DNA from: Flavobacterium sp.
GTDB taxonomy: Bacteria; Bacteroidota; Bacteroidia; Flavobacteriales; Flavobacteriaceae
Assembly: GCA_014377455.1 (NCBI GenBank)
Contig: JACMPO010000092.1
Span: forward strand, 1 to 57,550
DNA: 57,550 bases
Direction: 5' to 3'
Part shown: in pieces, positions 44,943 to 55,800 of the stretch
How the letters are laid out: each line of letters starts with the position of its first letter
Position numbering within the stretch: position 1 is the stretch's first letter
The notes under the pieces: model-generated
Databases searched by the model: none
What the model was told of the DNA's origin: nothing
What the model saw: only the letters and a program-made list of their open reading frames with translations
Program-made: the position numbers and the translations under genes

Positions 44943-46963
44943 TGAGAAAATTTCTTTTACTATTCATTACAATATTGACATTTGGGATTGGAAATTCTCA
45001 AGTTTTAAATCCAGTAAAATGGAAAACTAAAGTTGAAAAATCATCTGACACCGAATTTAATTTAATAATTATTGGAACTATTGACGATAATTGGCATGTT
45101 TATTCACAATTTACGCCAGATGGTGGTCCACTACCAATGATTTTGGATTTCAAGAATAAAAAAGGAAATTACGAATTAATTGGAAAAGCAAAAGAAAGCA
45201 AATACAAAAAATCATTTAACGATGTTTTTGGAGTAGACGAATATTTATTTGAAAAAACAGTAATTGTAACTCAAAAAATAAAGCTTATAAATTTAAAAAA
45301 TAGCCTTGCTAACTTACATTTAGAATATCAGGTTTGCAAAGATGCTTGTATAAATGATAACAAAGATTTCGTTTTTAATTTACCTTTAACTACCCTTAAA
45401 ACATCTGTTTCTGAAGCGGATACTACAAAAACATTAATCGATTCTGAACCAATTAAATCCATTACACCAGAAAAAGTTGAAACAACCGTAAAGCAATTAG
45501 ACCCAATTAAACCTGTAATTGATGATAAAAAAGACAAGGGAGTTTTGAATATTTTTATTCTTGCGTTTTTTGGTGGCATGTTTGCAACCATTACTCCTTG
45601 CGTATTTCCAATGATTCCCATGACGGTAAGTTTCTTTTTAAAACAATCGGGCAAAAAATCGAAAGGAACATTTAACGCATTATTTTACGGGCTTTGTATT
45701 GTAGCCATATGTGTTTTAATTACAATTCCGTTTCACTTGTTAGAAGGCATAAATAGAGATATATTTTCTCAAATATCGACTAATGTTTACTTGAATATAT
45801 TTTTCTTTTTAATTTTTATAATTTTTGCCATTTCGTTTTTTGGTGCTTTCGAAATTACTATGCCAAGCAAAATCGCAAATAAAGTCGATAATGCTTCAAA
45901 TTCAAAAGGTTTGATAGGTATCTTTTTTATGGCATTAACATTAATAATTGTATCATTTTCATGCATTGGTCCTGCTTTAGGCTTTGTTTTTGGAACTTCG
46001 TTAAATTCTGATGGTGGCGCTAAAATTTTATCATTAGCTATGTTGGGATTTGGTTTAGGACTGGCTTTACCTTTCATGTTTTTTGCAATTGCACCAAATT
46101 TATTGGGAAATTTACCTAAATCTGGCGGTTGGTTAAACACAGTAAAAGTAATTTTCGGTTTTATTGAACTGGCCTTAGCATTTAAATTTTTATCTAATGC
46201 TGATTTAGTTTTACAATCTCACTTTTTAGAGCGAGAGGTTTTTATTGCAATTTGGATTGCCATTTTTGCAACGATGTCTATTTATCTTTTTGGTAAAATT
46301 ACCTTACCACACGATAGTAAATTAGATCACATTTCGGTCGGCAGAATGCTTTTTGGATTGATCACACTTTCATTTACACTGTATTTATTTCCAGGTCTTT
46401 TTGGTGCTCCTCTTAAACTAATTAGCGCTTTTACACCACCGCAAACTTATAGTGAAAGCCCGAATGGAATTGGTAATGCTTCTGAAGTTTCCAATAAATT
46501 AGATTTGCCAATTGGTGCTACCTTTGGTCCACATAAAATTATTTCATTTGAGGATTATAAAGACGGAGTTGCTTATGCAAAGAAAATAAATAAACCAATA
46601 CTCATTGATTTTACTGGAAGAGCTTGTCAAAATTGTCGTCTTATGGAAAATAATGTTTGGTCTGACGCAGCTGTTTTAAAAATTTTGAAAAATGATGTAG
46701 TGTTAATTTCATTATATGGCGATGATCGGAAAGAACTGACCAAAGCAGATCAATATATTTCTAAGGAAAATGGTAGCTTAATATCTACAGTTGGACAGAA
46801 ATGGAGTGAGTTTCAAATTCAAAAATTCAAGAACAATTCGAGACCTTATTATGTGTTATTAAATTTGGACGAGCAACAATTAAGTACTCCAGTTCCTTAT
46901 ACTCCAAATATTGAAGAATATAAAAAGTGGTTGTTAGAAGGAATTAAAAACTTTAAAAAATAA
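44942..46963 (+). CDS. DsbD-like thiol:disulfide interchange protein
   Basis: 673 residues. A signal-like start (MRKFLLLFITILTFGIGNSQ) is followed by a periplasmic N-terminal domain of about 180 residues with cysteines in YQVCKDACIND. A membrane part of about eight segments (about 200-500) has the conserved CVFPMIPM and SCIGPALGF motifs. The C-terminal thioredoxin-like domain has CQNC, with Cys562 and Cys565. This is the DsbD/ScsB layout, which carries electrons from cytoplasmic thioredoxin across the membrane. The family assignment is firm, the specific partners are unknown. The ATG overlaps the tilS stop by one base. Confidence 0.9.
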   Translation: MRKFLLLFITILTFGIGNSQVLNPVKWKTKVEKSSDTEFNLIIIGTIDDNWHVYSQFTPDGGPLPMILDFKNKKGNYELIGKAKESKYKKSFNDVFGVDEYLFEKTVIVTQKIKLINLKNSLANLHLEYQVCKDACINDNKDFVFNLPLTTLKTSVSEADTTKTLIDSEPIKSITPEKVETTVKQLDPIKPVIDDKKDKGVLNIFILAFFGGMFATITPCVFPMIPMTVSFFLKQSGKKSKGTFNALFYGLCIVAICVLITIPFHLLEGINRDIFSQISTNVYLNIFFFLIFIIFAISFFGAFEITMPSKIANKVDNASNSKGLIGIFFMALTLIIVSFSCIGPALGFVFGTSLNSDGGAKILSLAMLGFGLGLALPFMFFAIAPNLLGNLPKSGGWLNTVKVIFGFIELALAFKFLSNADLVLQSHFLEREVFIAIWIAIFATMSIYLFGKITLPHDSKLDHISVGRMLFGLITLSFTLYLFPGLFGAPLKLISAFTPPQTYSESPNGIGNASEVSNKLDLPIGATFGPHKIISFEDYKDGVAYAKKINKPILIDFTGRACQNCRLMENNVWSDAAVLKILKNDVVLISLYGDDRKELTKADQYISKENGSLISTVGQKWSEFQIQKFKNNSRPYYVLLNLDEQQLSTPVPYTPNIEEYKKWLLEGIKNFKK

Positions 46964-47010
46964 TTCTAATCTTAATATGTGGCAATTATTTAAAAAATAA
47001 AATGCTGTTT

Positions 47011-47041
47011 TTTAATCATTTGTAAAAAAACACTATTTTTG
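47011..47041 (+). promoter_or_regulatory. predicted promoter of yifB
   Basis: TTTA (47011-47014), 19 nt, then TATTTTTG (47034-47041), a full -7 match with one mismatch in the -33 box. The GTG start is only 16 nt after the -7 box, so the leader would be very short. Confidence 0.5.
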
Positions 47042-47057
47042 AAAAAAAATATAAGCC

Positions 47058-48593
47058 GTGTTAGTAAAAGTATTTGGAAGTGCAGTTTTTGGCGTCGAAG
47101 CCACAACAATAACAGTTGAAGTAAATATAGATAAAGGAGTTGGTTACCATTTAGTTGGTTTACCAGATAATGCCATTAAAGAAAGCAGTTATCGTATTGC
47201 AGCTGCTCTTAAAAATAATGGTTACAATTTGCCTGTAAAAAAAATTACAATAAATATGGCTCCTGCCGATTTAAGAAAAGAAGGTTCTGCATACGATTTA
47301 ACACTTGCCATTGGAATTTTAGTAGCCTCAGGACAAATCAAAGCAACTGATATTGATAAATATATGATTATGGGTGAACTATCGCTTGATGGTGGTTTGC
47401 AACCTATAAAAGGAGCATTATCAATAGCGATTAAAGCAAAAGAAGAAGGTTATAAAGGATTTTTTTTACCAAAACAAAATGTGAAAGAAGCCGCTATAGT
47501 TTCAGGATTGGATGTTTACGGAATAGAAAATGTAACAGAAGTAATCAATTTTTTTGAAGGAAATGGAACTTTAGAACCTACAATTATTGATACTCGTGAG
47601 GAGTTTTATAAAGAACTAGATTTTCCAGAATTTGATTTTTCTGATGTTAAAGGTCAAGAAAGTATCAAAAGGTGTATGGAAATTGCTGCTGCTGGAGGAC
47701 ATAATATTATTTTAATAGGTCCACCAGGATCAGGAAAAACGATGCTCGCAAAAAGACTTCCCAGTATATTGCCTCCAATGACGTTGAAAGAAGCTTTAGA
47801 AACTACCAAAATACACAGTGTTGCTGGAAAAATTAAAGATGCCGGATTAATGAGTCAACGACCGTTTAGAAGTCCACATCATACGGCTTCGTCAGTTTCT
47901 CTGGTTGGCGGAGGCAGTTATCCGCAACCTGGTGAAATTTCATTATCGCATAACGGAGTTTTATTTTTAGATGAGTTGCCCGAATTTAAACGTGAAGTTC
48001 TCGAGGTAATGAGGCAACCACTTGAAGACCGAGAAGTAACTATATCACGAGCCAAATTTACAATTACATATCCGTCGTCGTTTATGCTAGTTGCCAGCAT
48101 GAATCCCAGTCCAAGTGGCTATTTTAACGATCCAGATGCTCCTGTAAGTTCATCACCCGCTGAAATGCAACGATACTTAAGTAAAATTTCTGGTCCACTT
48201 TTAGACCGAATAGACATTCATATAGAAGTTACTCCAGTTCCATTTGAGAAGTTAACCGAATCAAGAAAAGCAGAAAGTAGTGTTGAAATTAGAAAAAGAG
48301 TAACTAAAGCAAGAGAAATTCAAACAAAACGTTTTGAAGCATTTGAAAACATACATTATAATGCTCAAATGAGTTCAAAGCAAATTAGAGAATATTGTCC
48401 TCTCGATGAAGTATCCTTAAACTTATTGAAAACGGCTATGGAAAAATTAAATCTTTCTGCCAGAGCATTTGACCGAATTTTAAAAGTATCGCGAACTATT
48501 GCCGATTTAGAAAATTCGGAAACTGTAGTTCCAAATCATATTGCCGAAGCCATTCAATATAGAAGTTTGGATCGCGATGGTTGGTTAGGATAG
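47058..48593 (+). CDS. yifB: YifB family magnesium-chelatase-like AAA+ ATPase, GTG start
   Basis: 511 residues. The N-terminal domain (about 1-190, starting MLVKVFGSAVFGVEA) is a ChlI-like fold. The AAA+ core has Walker A GPPGSGKT at 221-228 and Walker B LFLDELPEF. The C-terminal part has conserved LDRIDIHIEV and SARAFDRILKVSRT. YifB is related to the competence protein ComM, which remodels DNA structures at recombination intermediates. GTG at 47058 is the only sensible start because LVKVFGSAVFG follows directly. It precedes porX on the same strand with a 130-bp spacer. Confidence 0.92.
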   Translation: MLVKVFGSAVFGVEATTITVEVNIDKGVGYHLVGLPDNAIKESSYRIAAALKNNGYNLPVKKITINMAPADLRKEGSAYDLTLAIGILVASGQIKATDIDKYMIMGELSLDGGLQPIKGALSIAIKAKEEGYKGFFLPKQNVKEAAIVSGLDVYGIENVTEVINFFEGNGTLEPTIIDTREEFYKELDFPEFDFSDVKGQESIKRCMEIAAAGGHNIILIGPPGSGKTMLAKRLPSILPPMTLKEALETTKIHSVAGKIKDAGLMSQRPFRSPHHTASSVSLVGGGSYPQPGEISLSHNGVLFLDELPEFKREVLEVMRQPLEDREVTISRAKFTITYPSSFMLVASMNPSPSGYFNDPDAPVSSSPAEMQRYLSKISGPLLDRIDIHIEVTPVPFEKLTESRKAESSVEIRKRVTKAREIQTKRFEAFENIHYNAQMSSKQIREYCPLDEVSLNLLKTAMEKLNLSARAFDRILKVSRTIADLENSETVVPNHIAEAIQYRSLDRDGWLG

Positions 48594-48723
48594 CAACTAC
48601 TTATTTTATAATTAACTTTTATTTTTTTTATTATAACCATTACTTAAAATAATAATTATTTTACAATTATTTTAATACTTTAAGCGTTATAATAAAACTA
48701 AATTGCACTAAAAAATTAAACCG

Positions 48724-50316
48724 ATGGACAAAATCAAAATACTTTGGGTTGACGATGAAATAGATTTGTTAAAACCACACATCATGTTTCTTGAGAAAAA
48801 AAACTATGCTGTTACTACCTGTAATAATGGTCGTGACGCAATAGATGTTTTTGCAGAAACCAATTTTGATATTGTTTTTCTAGACGAAAACATGCCAGGA
48901 ATGAGTGGTTTAGAAACACTTGCTGAAATAAAAGAAAAAAAATCTTCAACTCCAGTAATTATGATTACAAAAAGTGAGGAAGAATATATTATGGAAGAAG
49001 CAATTGGCTCAAAAATTGCCGATTATCTGATAAAACCAGTAAATCCAAATCAAATTCTGTTGAGTTTAAAGAAAAATTTAGATCATTCCAGATTAATTTC
49101 AGAAAAAACAACGCTAGATTATCAAAAAGAATTTCGGAAAATAGCCATGGAATTAGCCATGGTAAATTCGTTTGAAGATTGGATTGAAATGTATAAAAAA
49201 TTAATCTTCTGGGAACTTGAACTGGAAACTATTGAAGATACAAATCTTATTGATATTTTAGAATCCCAAAAACTTGAGGCAAATTCGCAATTCAGCAAAT
49301 TTATTGAACGAAATTACGAAGATTGGTTTGCTCCTCATGCTACATCATTTAAACAAAAAGGTTCGGGCGAACAAAAAGCAGATAGACCAATTTTATCACA
49401 CACCCTTTTTAGAGAATTAGTAGTTCCTGAGTTAACAAAAAAAGATAAACCTGTACTTTTTGTAGTAATTGATAATTTAAGATACGATCAATGGAAAACT
49501 TTTGAAAGTGTTGTAAATAATCATTACAAGTTGGAAAAAGAAGTTCCTTATTATGCAATTTTACCCACAGCAACTCAGTATGCTCGAAATGCAATTTTTT
49601 CAGGATTAACACCATTAGAAATGGAAAAACAATTTCCTCAATATTGGAAAAATGATGTGGATGATGGTGGAAAAAATCTTTTTGAAGCCGAATTTTTATC
49701 TGCTCATTTGAAAAAATTGGGATTGAACATCAAACAAGACTATTTTAAAATTACAAATCTTGCTAGTGGAAAAAAACTAGCTGAAAATTTTAGAACACTT
49801 AAAGATAATAATCTGGTAACCGTGGTTTACAATTTTGTTGATATGCTTTCGCATGCAAAAACCGAAATGGATGTTGTAAAGGAATTAGCATCAGATGATA
49901 AAGCATACAGATCATTGACATTGAGTTGGTTTAAAAATTCACCTTTATTGGAAATAATTCAGCAGGCTCAAAAATTGGGTTTCAAACTCATCATCACCAC
50001 CGATCATGGAACTATAAATGTGAAAAATCCAACCAAAGTAATTGGTGATAAAAACACCAGCTTAAACTTGAGATATAAAACAGGTAGGAGTTTGAGTTTT
50101 GAAGATAAAGATGTTTATTTTGTAAAAGATCCAAAGAAAATTGGACTTCCAACAATCAATATGAGTAGTTCATTTATATTTGCAAAAAATGATTTATTTT
50201 TAGCTTATGTTAATAATTACAATCATTATGTAAGCTATTACAGAAATACGTACCAACACGGAGGCATATCTTTAGAAGAGGTTATTGTGCCGTTTTTGGT
50301 ATTTAATCCAAGGTAA
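48724..50316 (+). CDS. porX: PorX, response regulator with PglZ domain controlling type IX secretion
   Basis: 530 residues. The receiver domain covers 1-120. Its acidic pair is Asp10/Asp11 in VDDE, the phospho-acceptor is Asp54 in IVFLDENMPG, and the conserved lysine is Lys104 (YLIKP). The rest is a PglZ-type alkaline phosphatase-like domain with VIDNLRYDQWKTF, TATQYARNAIFSG and a late IITTDHGTI, matching the PorX family. With the sensor kinase PorY, PorX regulates expression of T9SS genes in Bacteroidetes. PorY is not in this window. A large T9SS cargo protein is encoded 2.6 kb further right, so the context fits. tsaE follows after 43 bp on the same strand. Confidence 0.95.
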   Translation: MDKIKILWVDDEIDLLKPHIMFLEKKNYAVTTCNNGRDAIDVFAETNFDIVFLDENMPGMSGLETLAEIKEKKSSTPVIMITKSEEEYIMEEAIGSKIADYLIKPVNPNQILLSLKKNLDHSRLISEKTTLDYQKEFRKIAMELAMVNSFEDWIEMYKKLIFWELELETIEDTNLIDILESQKLEANSQFSKFIERNYEDWFAPHATSFKQKGSGEQKADRPILSHTLFRELVVPELTKKDKPVLFVVIDNLRYDQWKTFESVVNNHYKLEKEVPYYAILPTATQYARNAIFSGLTPLEMEKQFPQYWKNDVDDGGKNLFEAEFLSAHLKKLGLNIKQDYFKITNLASGKKLAENFRTLKDNNLVTVVYNFVDMLSHAKTEMDVVKELASDDKAYRSLTLSWFKNSPLLEIIQQAQKLGFKLIITTDHGTINVKNPTKVIGDKNTSLNLRYKTGRSLSFEDKDVYFVKDPKKIGLPTINMSSSFIFAKNDLFLAYVNNYNHYVSYYRNTYQHGGISLEEVIVPFLVFNPR

Positions 50317-50359
50317 ATTCAGGATTTTAAATGAAAAATTATTTATAATATAAATCTAA

Positions 50360-50767
50360 ATGGAAATTATATTTTCACTTGATGATCTGTCAGAAATTGC
50401 AAAAAAAATAGTTTCTTCAAATCCAAAAAAAGTAATTCTTTTTAATGGAGTTATGGGTGCTGGAAAAACTACTTTAATAAAAGAACTCGTAAAAACGCTT
50501 GGAGTTAAACAATCTACGAGTAGTCCAACGTTTAGTTTAGTTAATGAATATCAAATTTCAAAAAACGAATTTGTTTACCATTTTGATGTGTATCGATTAA
50601 AAAACGAAACCGAAGCACTCGACATGGGAATTGACGAATATTTATATTCTGGAAATTGGTGTTTTATCGAATGGGCAACAAATATTCCAAATTTAATTCC
50701 TGACGAACATTCAGTCATTTCATTAAATGTTTTATCAGATGGAAAACGGCAACTAATTTTTGAATAA
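50360..50767 (+). CDS. tsaE: tRNA t6A synthesis ATPase TsaE
   Basis: 135 residues. The P-loop GVMGAGKTT is at 30-38, followed by STSSPTFSLVNEYQ and the family motif YHFDVYRL. It is the ATPase that supports the TsaD/TsaB complex in making t6A37 on tRNA, and TsaD is encoded at 14088-15110. It lies between porX and ald on the same strand, a common order in flavobacteria. Confidence 0.93.
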   Translation: MEIIFSLDDLSEIAKKIVSSNPKKVILFNGVMGAGKTTLIKELVKTLGVKQSTSSPTFSLVNEYQISKNEFVYHFDVYRLKNETEALDMGIDEYLYSGNWCFIEWATNIPNLIPDEHSVISLNVLSDGKRQLIFE

Positions 50768-50800
50768 TTTTAAATTCTTAATTTTTAAATTCTCAATTGT

Positions 50801-50829
50801 TTTGTAACTTGTGCCATAATATATATTTG
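50801..50829 (+). promoter_or_regulatory. predicted ald promoter
   Basis: TTTG (50801-50804), 17 nt, then TATATTTG (50822-50829), a full -7 match. The spacing is two short of the usual 19. The ATG is 5 nt after the -7 box, so transcripts would be nearly leaderless unless another start is used. Confidence 0.55.
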
Positions 50830-50834
50830 TAATT

Positions 50835-52028
50835 ATGTCATTATCTCCATTTACAAGACAACAGTTGCTTCCACAAGAAGAAAAATTAGAAATAACGCGG
50901 CATAAAAGCGAATTGTATATTGGAATTCCTAAAGAAACTAGTTATCAAGAGCGTCGAATTTGTTTAACTCCAGATGCTGTAAATTCACTATCGTCCCATG
51001 GTCACAGAGTTCTAATAGAATCCGGCGCTGGAGAAAGTTCAAGTTACACAGATCAAGAATATAGTGATGCTGGTGCTGAAATAACTAACGATACAAAAAA
51101 GGTGTTAGAATGTCCAATGCTACTCAAAGTAGAACCACCAACTATGGCTGAAATAGAAATGATGAATCCAAATTCATTAATTATTTCAGCAATTCAATTA
51201 AAAACTAGAAAGAAAGAATATTTTGAAGCTTTAACAAAAAAGAAAATAACAGCTATTGCTTTTGAGTATATTAAAGATGAAGATGGAAGTTATCCAGCGG
51301 TAAAATCACTTAGTGAAATTGCAGGGACAGCTTCTATTTTAGTTGCAGCAGAGTTAATGATTAACAATCAATTTGGTAAAGGATTGCTTTTTGGAAACAT
51401 TACAGGCGTTCCACCTACTGATGTTGTAATTCTTGGCGCTGGCACTGTTGGCGAATTTGCTGCTCGAACAGCTGTTGGACTTGGAGCAAGTGTAAAAGTA
51501 TTTGATAATTCAATTACAAAACTTAGACGGTTACAAAACAATTTGAACCAACGTGTATTTACATCGACCATACAACCAAAATCATTATTAAAAGCACTTC
51601 GACGTTGCGATGTTGCTATTGGTGCCATGCGTGGAAAAGACAGATGTCCTGTGGTAGTTACCGAAACAATGGTCGAAAATATGAAACGAGGAGCAGTAAT
51701 TGTGGATGTTTCAATTGATACCGGTGGTTGTTTTGAAACATCAGAAATTACTACTCATGAAAAGCCAACATTTATAAAAAACAATATAATTCATTATTGT
51801 GTTCCAAATATTCCTTCTCGTTATTCAAAGACTGCATCACTGTCTATTAGTAATATAATAACTCCTTATTTGCTTCAAATTGCTGAAGATGGTGGAATTG
51901 AAAGCGCGCTTAGATGCAATAAAGGCTTGAAAAATGGTGTGTATTTATATCATGGTATTCTCACAAATAAAGCCATTGGTGACTGGTTTAATCTTCCTGA
52001 TAGTGACATTAATTTAATTGTTTTTTAA
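50835..52028 (+). CDS. ald: alanine dehydrogenase
   Basis: 397 residues. The catalytic N-terminal domain is recognised by YIGIPKETSYQERRICLTP (about 30-48). The Rossmann nucleotide motif is GAGTVG at 201-206, followed by an Asp in VKVFDNSI that fits NAD. The C-terminal part has VDVSIDTGGC and HYCVPNIPSRYSKTAS. The family interconverts L-alanine and pyruvate plus ammonia. The first 28 residues are an N-terminal extension, common in the Bacteroidetes group. Confidence 0.92.
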   Translation: MSLSPFTRQQLLPQEEKLEITRHKSELYIGIPKETSYQERRICLTPDAVNSLSSHGHRVLIESGAGESSSYTDQEYSDAGAEITNDTKKVLECPMLLKVEPPTMAEIEMMNPNSLIISAIQLKTRKKEYFEALTKKKITAIAFEYIKDEDGSYPAVKSLSEIAGTASILVAAELMINNQFGKGLLFGNITGVPPTDVVILGAGTVGEFAARTAVGLGASVKVFDNSITKLRRLQNNLNQRVFTSTIQPKSLLKALRRCDVAIGAMRGKDRCPVVVTETMVENMKRGAVIVDVSIDTGGCFETSEITTHEKPTFIKNNIIHYCVPNIPSRYSKTASLSISNIITPYLLQIAEDGGIESALRCNKGLKNGVYLYHGILTNKAIGDWFNLPDSDINLIVF

Positions 52029-52213
52029 TTTTAAAATTAAATTTAAATTCTATAATTCTGCCAATCAAGAGTATTTTTTTATATGATAATTTTGAAAAAG
52101 CTATTTTTCAGAGGAATTATAAATGAATTTCAGTATAATGTTGTAGTTGCAAATTTTACAAACTATTAATTTTAAAATCAAAATTATAAAAAGTACTTTT
52201 ACAAAAAAATTAC

Positions 52214-52612
52214 ATGAAGTTTTATCAGCGTTTTGCCTATTATCTTGTAGGATTTATTATTGGGTGTTTTTTCGTAGCATTAGTATTGACTGGAAAAGAT
52301 ACACGTTGTAACTATTTTCCCAACGCAAGGGTTTTAAACGACCTAAGAAACAAACCATTTAACTACAGTATTGAAGCCTCTCGAAAGTTATCCGAAGATT
52401 GGATCGATACGATTGACATAAAAAATACGTTAACGTACGGTGATGTTGATTTTGACAAAAGTAATGTAGCTTACGAAAAAGGCAAACTTTACGTTATTCT
52501 GGGGCAAACAATTAAGAAAGATACCATTACTCTTCGGGTTATAAATTACCCAAATAGAGCTGTATTGGATGATATTATACGAAAGCAAAGAAATACTCCT
52601 CAAAAAAAATAA
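52214..52612 (+). CDS. small membrane-anchored protein of unknown function
   Basis: 132 residues with one membrane segment at about 8-27 (AYYLVGFIIGCFFVALVLTG) and a soluble C-terminal part of about 100 residues, rich in Asn, Asp and Arg (KPFNYSIEASRKLSEDW, GDVDFDKSNVAYEKGKLY). The Arg/Lys-rich end (IIRKQRNTPQKK) is basic. It resembles short proteins found behind ald in other flavobacteria, possibly DUF4258-like, but I am not sure. It lies 185 bp after ald on the same strand. Confidence 0.6.
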   Translation: MKFYQRFAYYLVGFIIGCFFVALVLTGKDTRCNYFPNARVLNDLRNKPFNYSIEASRKLSEDWIDTIDIKNTLTYGDVDFDKSNVAYEKGKLYVILGQTIKKDTITLRVINYPNRAVLDDIIRKQRNTPQKK

Positions 52613-52830
52613 AAATTCCTACAAATCAATAATTAGTATATACATAATTAATGTGTTTTATACTAAAAAATTAATCACTAATAATTAGAATAAATTTTTA
52701 TAACACATTATTTCAAATCAATTTATTTACATTATTTTCTTTACGATTTAATGATACTTAATAAAACTACTTCATTGAGTTGAATTGAGTTTTATTCAAC
52801 TTTAGTTTAAAACTAATCAAGATCAAAAAA

Positions 52831-52860
52831 AAACGGCAATCAATAATTTGATTGCCGTTT
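52831..52860. terminator. bidirectional intrinsic terminator
   Basis: AAACGGCAATCA and TGATTGCCGTTT flank a 6-nt loop, with an A-run before it. It lies between the plus-strand gene ending at 52612 and the minus-strand T9SS gene ending at 52880, about 20 nt from the latter. Confidence 0.85.
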
Positions 52861-52879
52861 TGTGTAAGATTAAAAGACC

Positions 52880-55800
52880 TTAATTATTTTGTCTATTTAT
52901 GTAAATCCATCCAGTTTTTGTATCTGCACCGCTTTTGAATTCAATAACGTAATAATATGTGCCGTCTGGTAATTCTTCTCCAGCATCAGATTGTCCAAAC
53001 CATTCTTTAGTATAATCATTTTTAGAATAAGCTTTCATGCCATATCTATTAAAAATAGATAATTTTTGAACTCCAAATCCAGATAAATCAAAGAAATCGT
53101 TCTTAATATCACCATTTGGCGAAATTCCTTTTTGTATGTCACAAAAAATACTTTGGATAGTATAAGGATGAATTTTACTACATCCACCGTTTGTTACTTT
53201 GACATTTAGAGTTACTGGTAATGAATTACCCAAACTATTTGATGTAATATAATTTGTGGCGTTAAATGTTGGATTATTAGTTCCAATAGAAACACCATTT
53301 GCGTTCTGCCATTCATAACTTGCAGTATTCAAATCTAGGTTAGACGTTAAGGCTTTAACTTCTAAGATAAAATTGTTATTCATACAATCTCCTTTAACTT
53401 CAAAATCGAAATCACTTTGAACCACAATACTTATAGTTGTTGCGATAGCACACTGTCCAGCATTTGGTGTGAAAGTGTAGGTGCCAGATGCAGTATTACT
53501 AACTGTTGCTGGATTCCATGTTCCGCTTATTGGAGTAGAATTTGTTGATGTACTTGGTAAAACCGGAGGTATATCTCCAGTACAAAGTGGAGCGTAAACA
53601 TTAAATGTTGGTGTTACTTTTGGATTAACAAAAATAGTCAATGTAGTTATACTAGCACATTGTCCAGGATTTGGCGTAAATGTATACGTAGTAGTTGCAG
53701 TATTGTTCAATGCCGGAGACCACGTTCCAGTAATTGGTGTTGCATTTGTTGAACTTGTTGGCAACGGACTTAAAGTATCACCTGAACAAATTGGTGCAAC
53801 CGCATTAAACGTTGGCGTAACATTTGGAACTACCGTAATAGTCAAATTCGCCGTCGTTGCACACTGTCCAGCATCTGGAGTAAATGTATACGTAGTAGTT
53901 GCAGTATTATTTAATGCAGGAGACCACGTTCCAGTAATTGGAGTTGAATTTGTTGAACTTGTTGGCAACGGACTTAAAGTATCACCTGAACAAATTGGTG
54001 CAACCGCATTAAACGTTGGTGTTACATTTGGAATTATCGTAATAGTCAAATTCGCAGTCGTTGCACATTGTCCAGCATCTGGAGTAAATGTATACGTAGT
54101 AGTTGCAGTATTATTTAATGCAGGAGACCACGTTCCAGTAATTGGAGTTGAATTTGTTGAACTTGTTGGCAATGGATTTAAAGTATCACCAGAACATATT
54201 GGAGCAACCGCATTAAACGTTGGTGTAACAGTTGGGTTAACAGTTAATGTCAAAATAGCAGTAGTTGCACATTGACCTCCATCAGGTGTAAATGTATACG
54301 TAGTAGTTGCTGTATTGTTCAACGCTGGTGACCAAGTTCCTGAAATAGGAGTTGAATTTGTTGAACTTGTTGGCAACGGACTTAAAGTATCACCTGAACA
54401 AATTGGAGCAACTGCAATAAATGTTGGTGTATATTGAGGATTTACTAAAACAATTGGTGTTGAATTAGTATAAATACAACCATTAATGCTTAGGGTAAAG
54501 TTTGAGTATGTCCCTGCATTTAATCCACTAATTATAATCTCCCCACTACTATTTGAAGTTAAATTTTGTGGTCCATTTGCAACTGTATCGTCATCATAAG
54601 ATAATGAATAAACAGTATTTAAAGCCAAACCAGATATAGTGATTGTTCCATTAGTAGCATTACAAGTTGTAGGGTTAGTACTTGAATAAGCAGGAGTTGA
54701 CTGAATTGAAAATGTGGAAATAAAATTTGCTCCACCATTATTCACTAGTATCGTATCATTACATAAAGTTGTTGAAGTATTAGATCCTGAAACATCATAA
54801 TACACTTCTAATACATAATTGCCTGGAGGATAAGTTGTAAGATTATAAGGTAACTGTGAATCATTTAAAACATTCTGCCATTTTTGATCTCCAGGTTGAC
54901 ATGCGCCTCCAGTTGGAAAAGTTGTTCCTGTACAATTATCAAAAAATGGCAAATTTAGAGAAGTAAAAGCTCCAGGTGTACCAGCTTGTGGATAAACTCT
55001 AAAATATAAATTCGAACTACAAACATTTGATGCCGGATTCTTGAATGTTTTAACTTCAGCTCCTCTCAAAATTAATGAATTAGAATTTTGAACATAAGTT
55101 CCTAGGTTTGAATTAGGGAAAATATTGGATGCTGGTCCTATCAAATTAGCACCAGAACCAGTAGTGTTGAAAAAATTAGATGTGCTACAATTGGTTAACC
55201 ATACTGCAGTTGCATAAGTACCAAAACCACAATTTTGAACAGTTATGAATATCGTTTTGTTAGTTGCACACTGTCCGCTGTTTGGAATAAATGTATAATT
55301 ACCAGAAGCAGTATTGCTTACAATTGAAGGAGACCATGTCCCTGAGATACCGTTTAATGAAGTCGTTGGTAAAACAGGAGCGGTACTTCCTGAGCAGAAA
55401 GATGGTATTGTATTAAATGTTGGAACTACTGCATCATTTATAGTAACAGTTGTCGTAGCGGTATAACTAGGGCAAGCACCAATTGAAGATAAAGAATAAG
55501 ATACTGTGTAAACCCCAGAAGAACTTAAGTTTGATTGGATTGCACCAGTTGTAGGATTTATATTTAAACCTAAAGGCAATGATGAAAATATTCCATTTGA
55601 AGTATTTCCTGTGCCGGTACCACCACTAACTATTGGAGTGTATGTAGCATTATCTAAACCACAATAACTTGAATTTGGATATGAAATCGTTGTTGAAGTA
55701 TTATTAGCGTCAGAAATATTTATTGTGTAACTAAAAGTTTTAGTTTGAGTACATCCACCACCAATAGGTAAAACAGTATTGGTTACAATGTAATTTCCAG

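Noticed and set aside
52083..52169. 28-residue frame between ald and the small membrane protein
   Set aside because: Too short, with no promoter or recognisable composition. It is expected by chance in AT-rich DNA.
53703..54275. 190-residue plus-strand open frame across the T9SS repeats
   Set aside because: It is an antisense shadow. The 204-bp period keeps the frame open through repetition, and the minus-strand frame has the domain signatures and the T9SS C-terminal domain.
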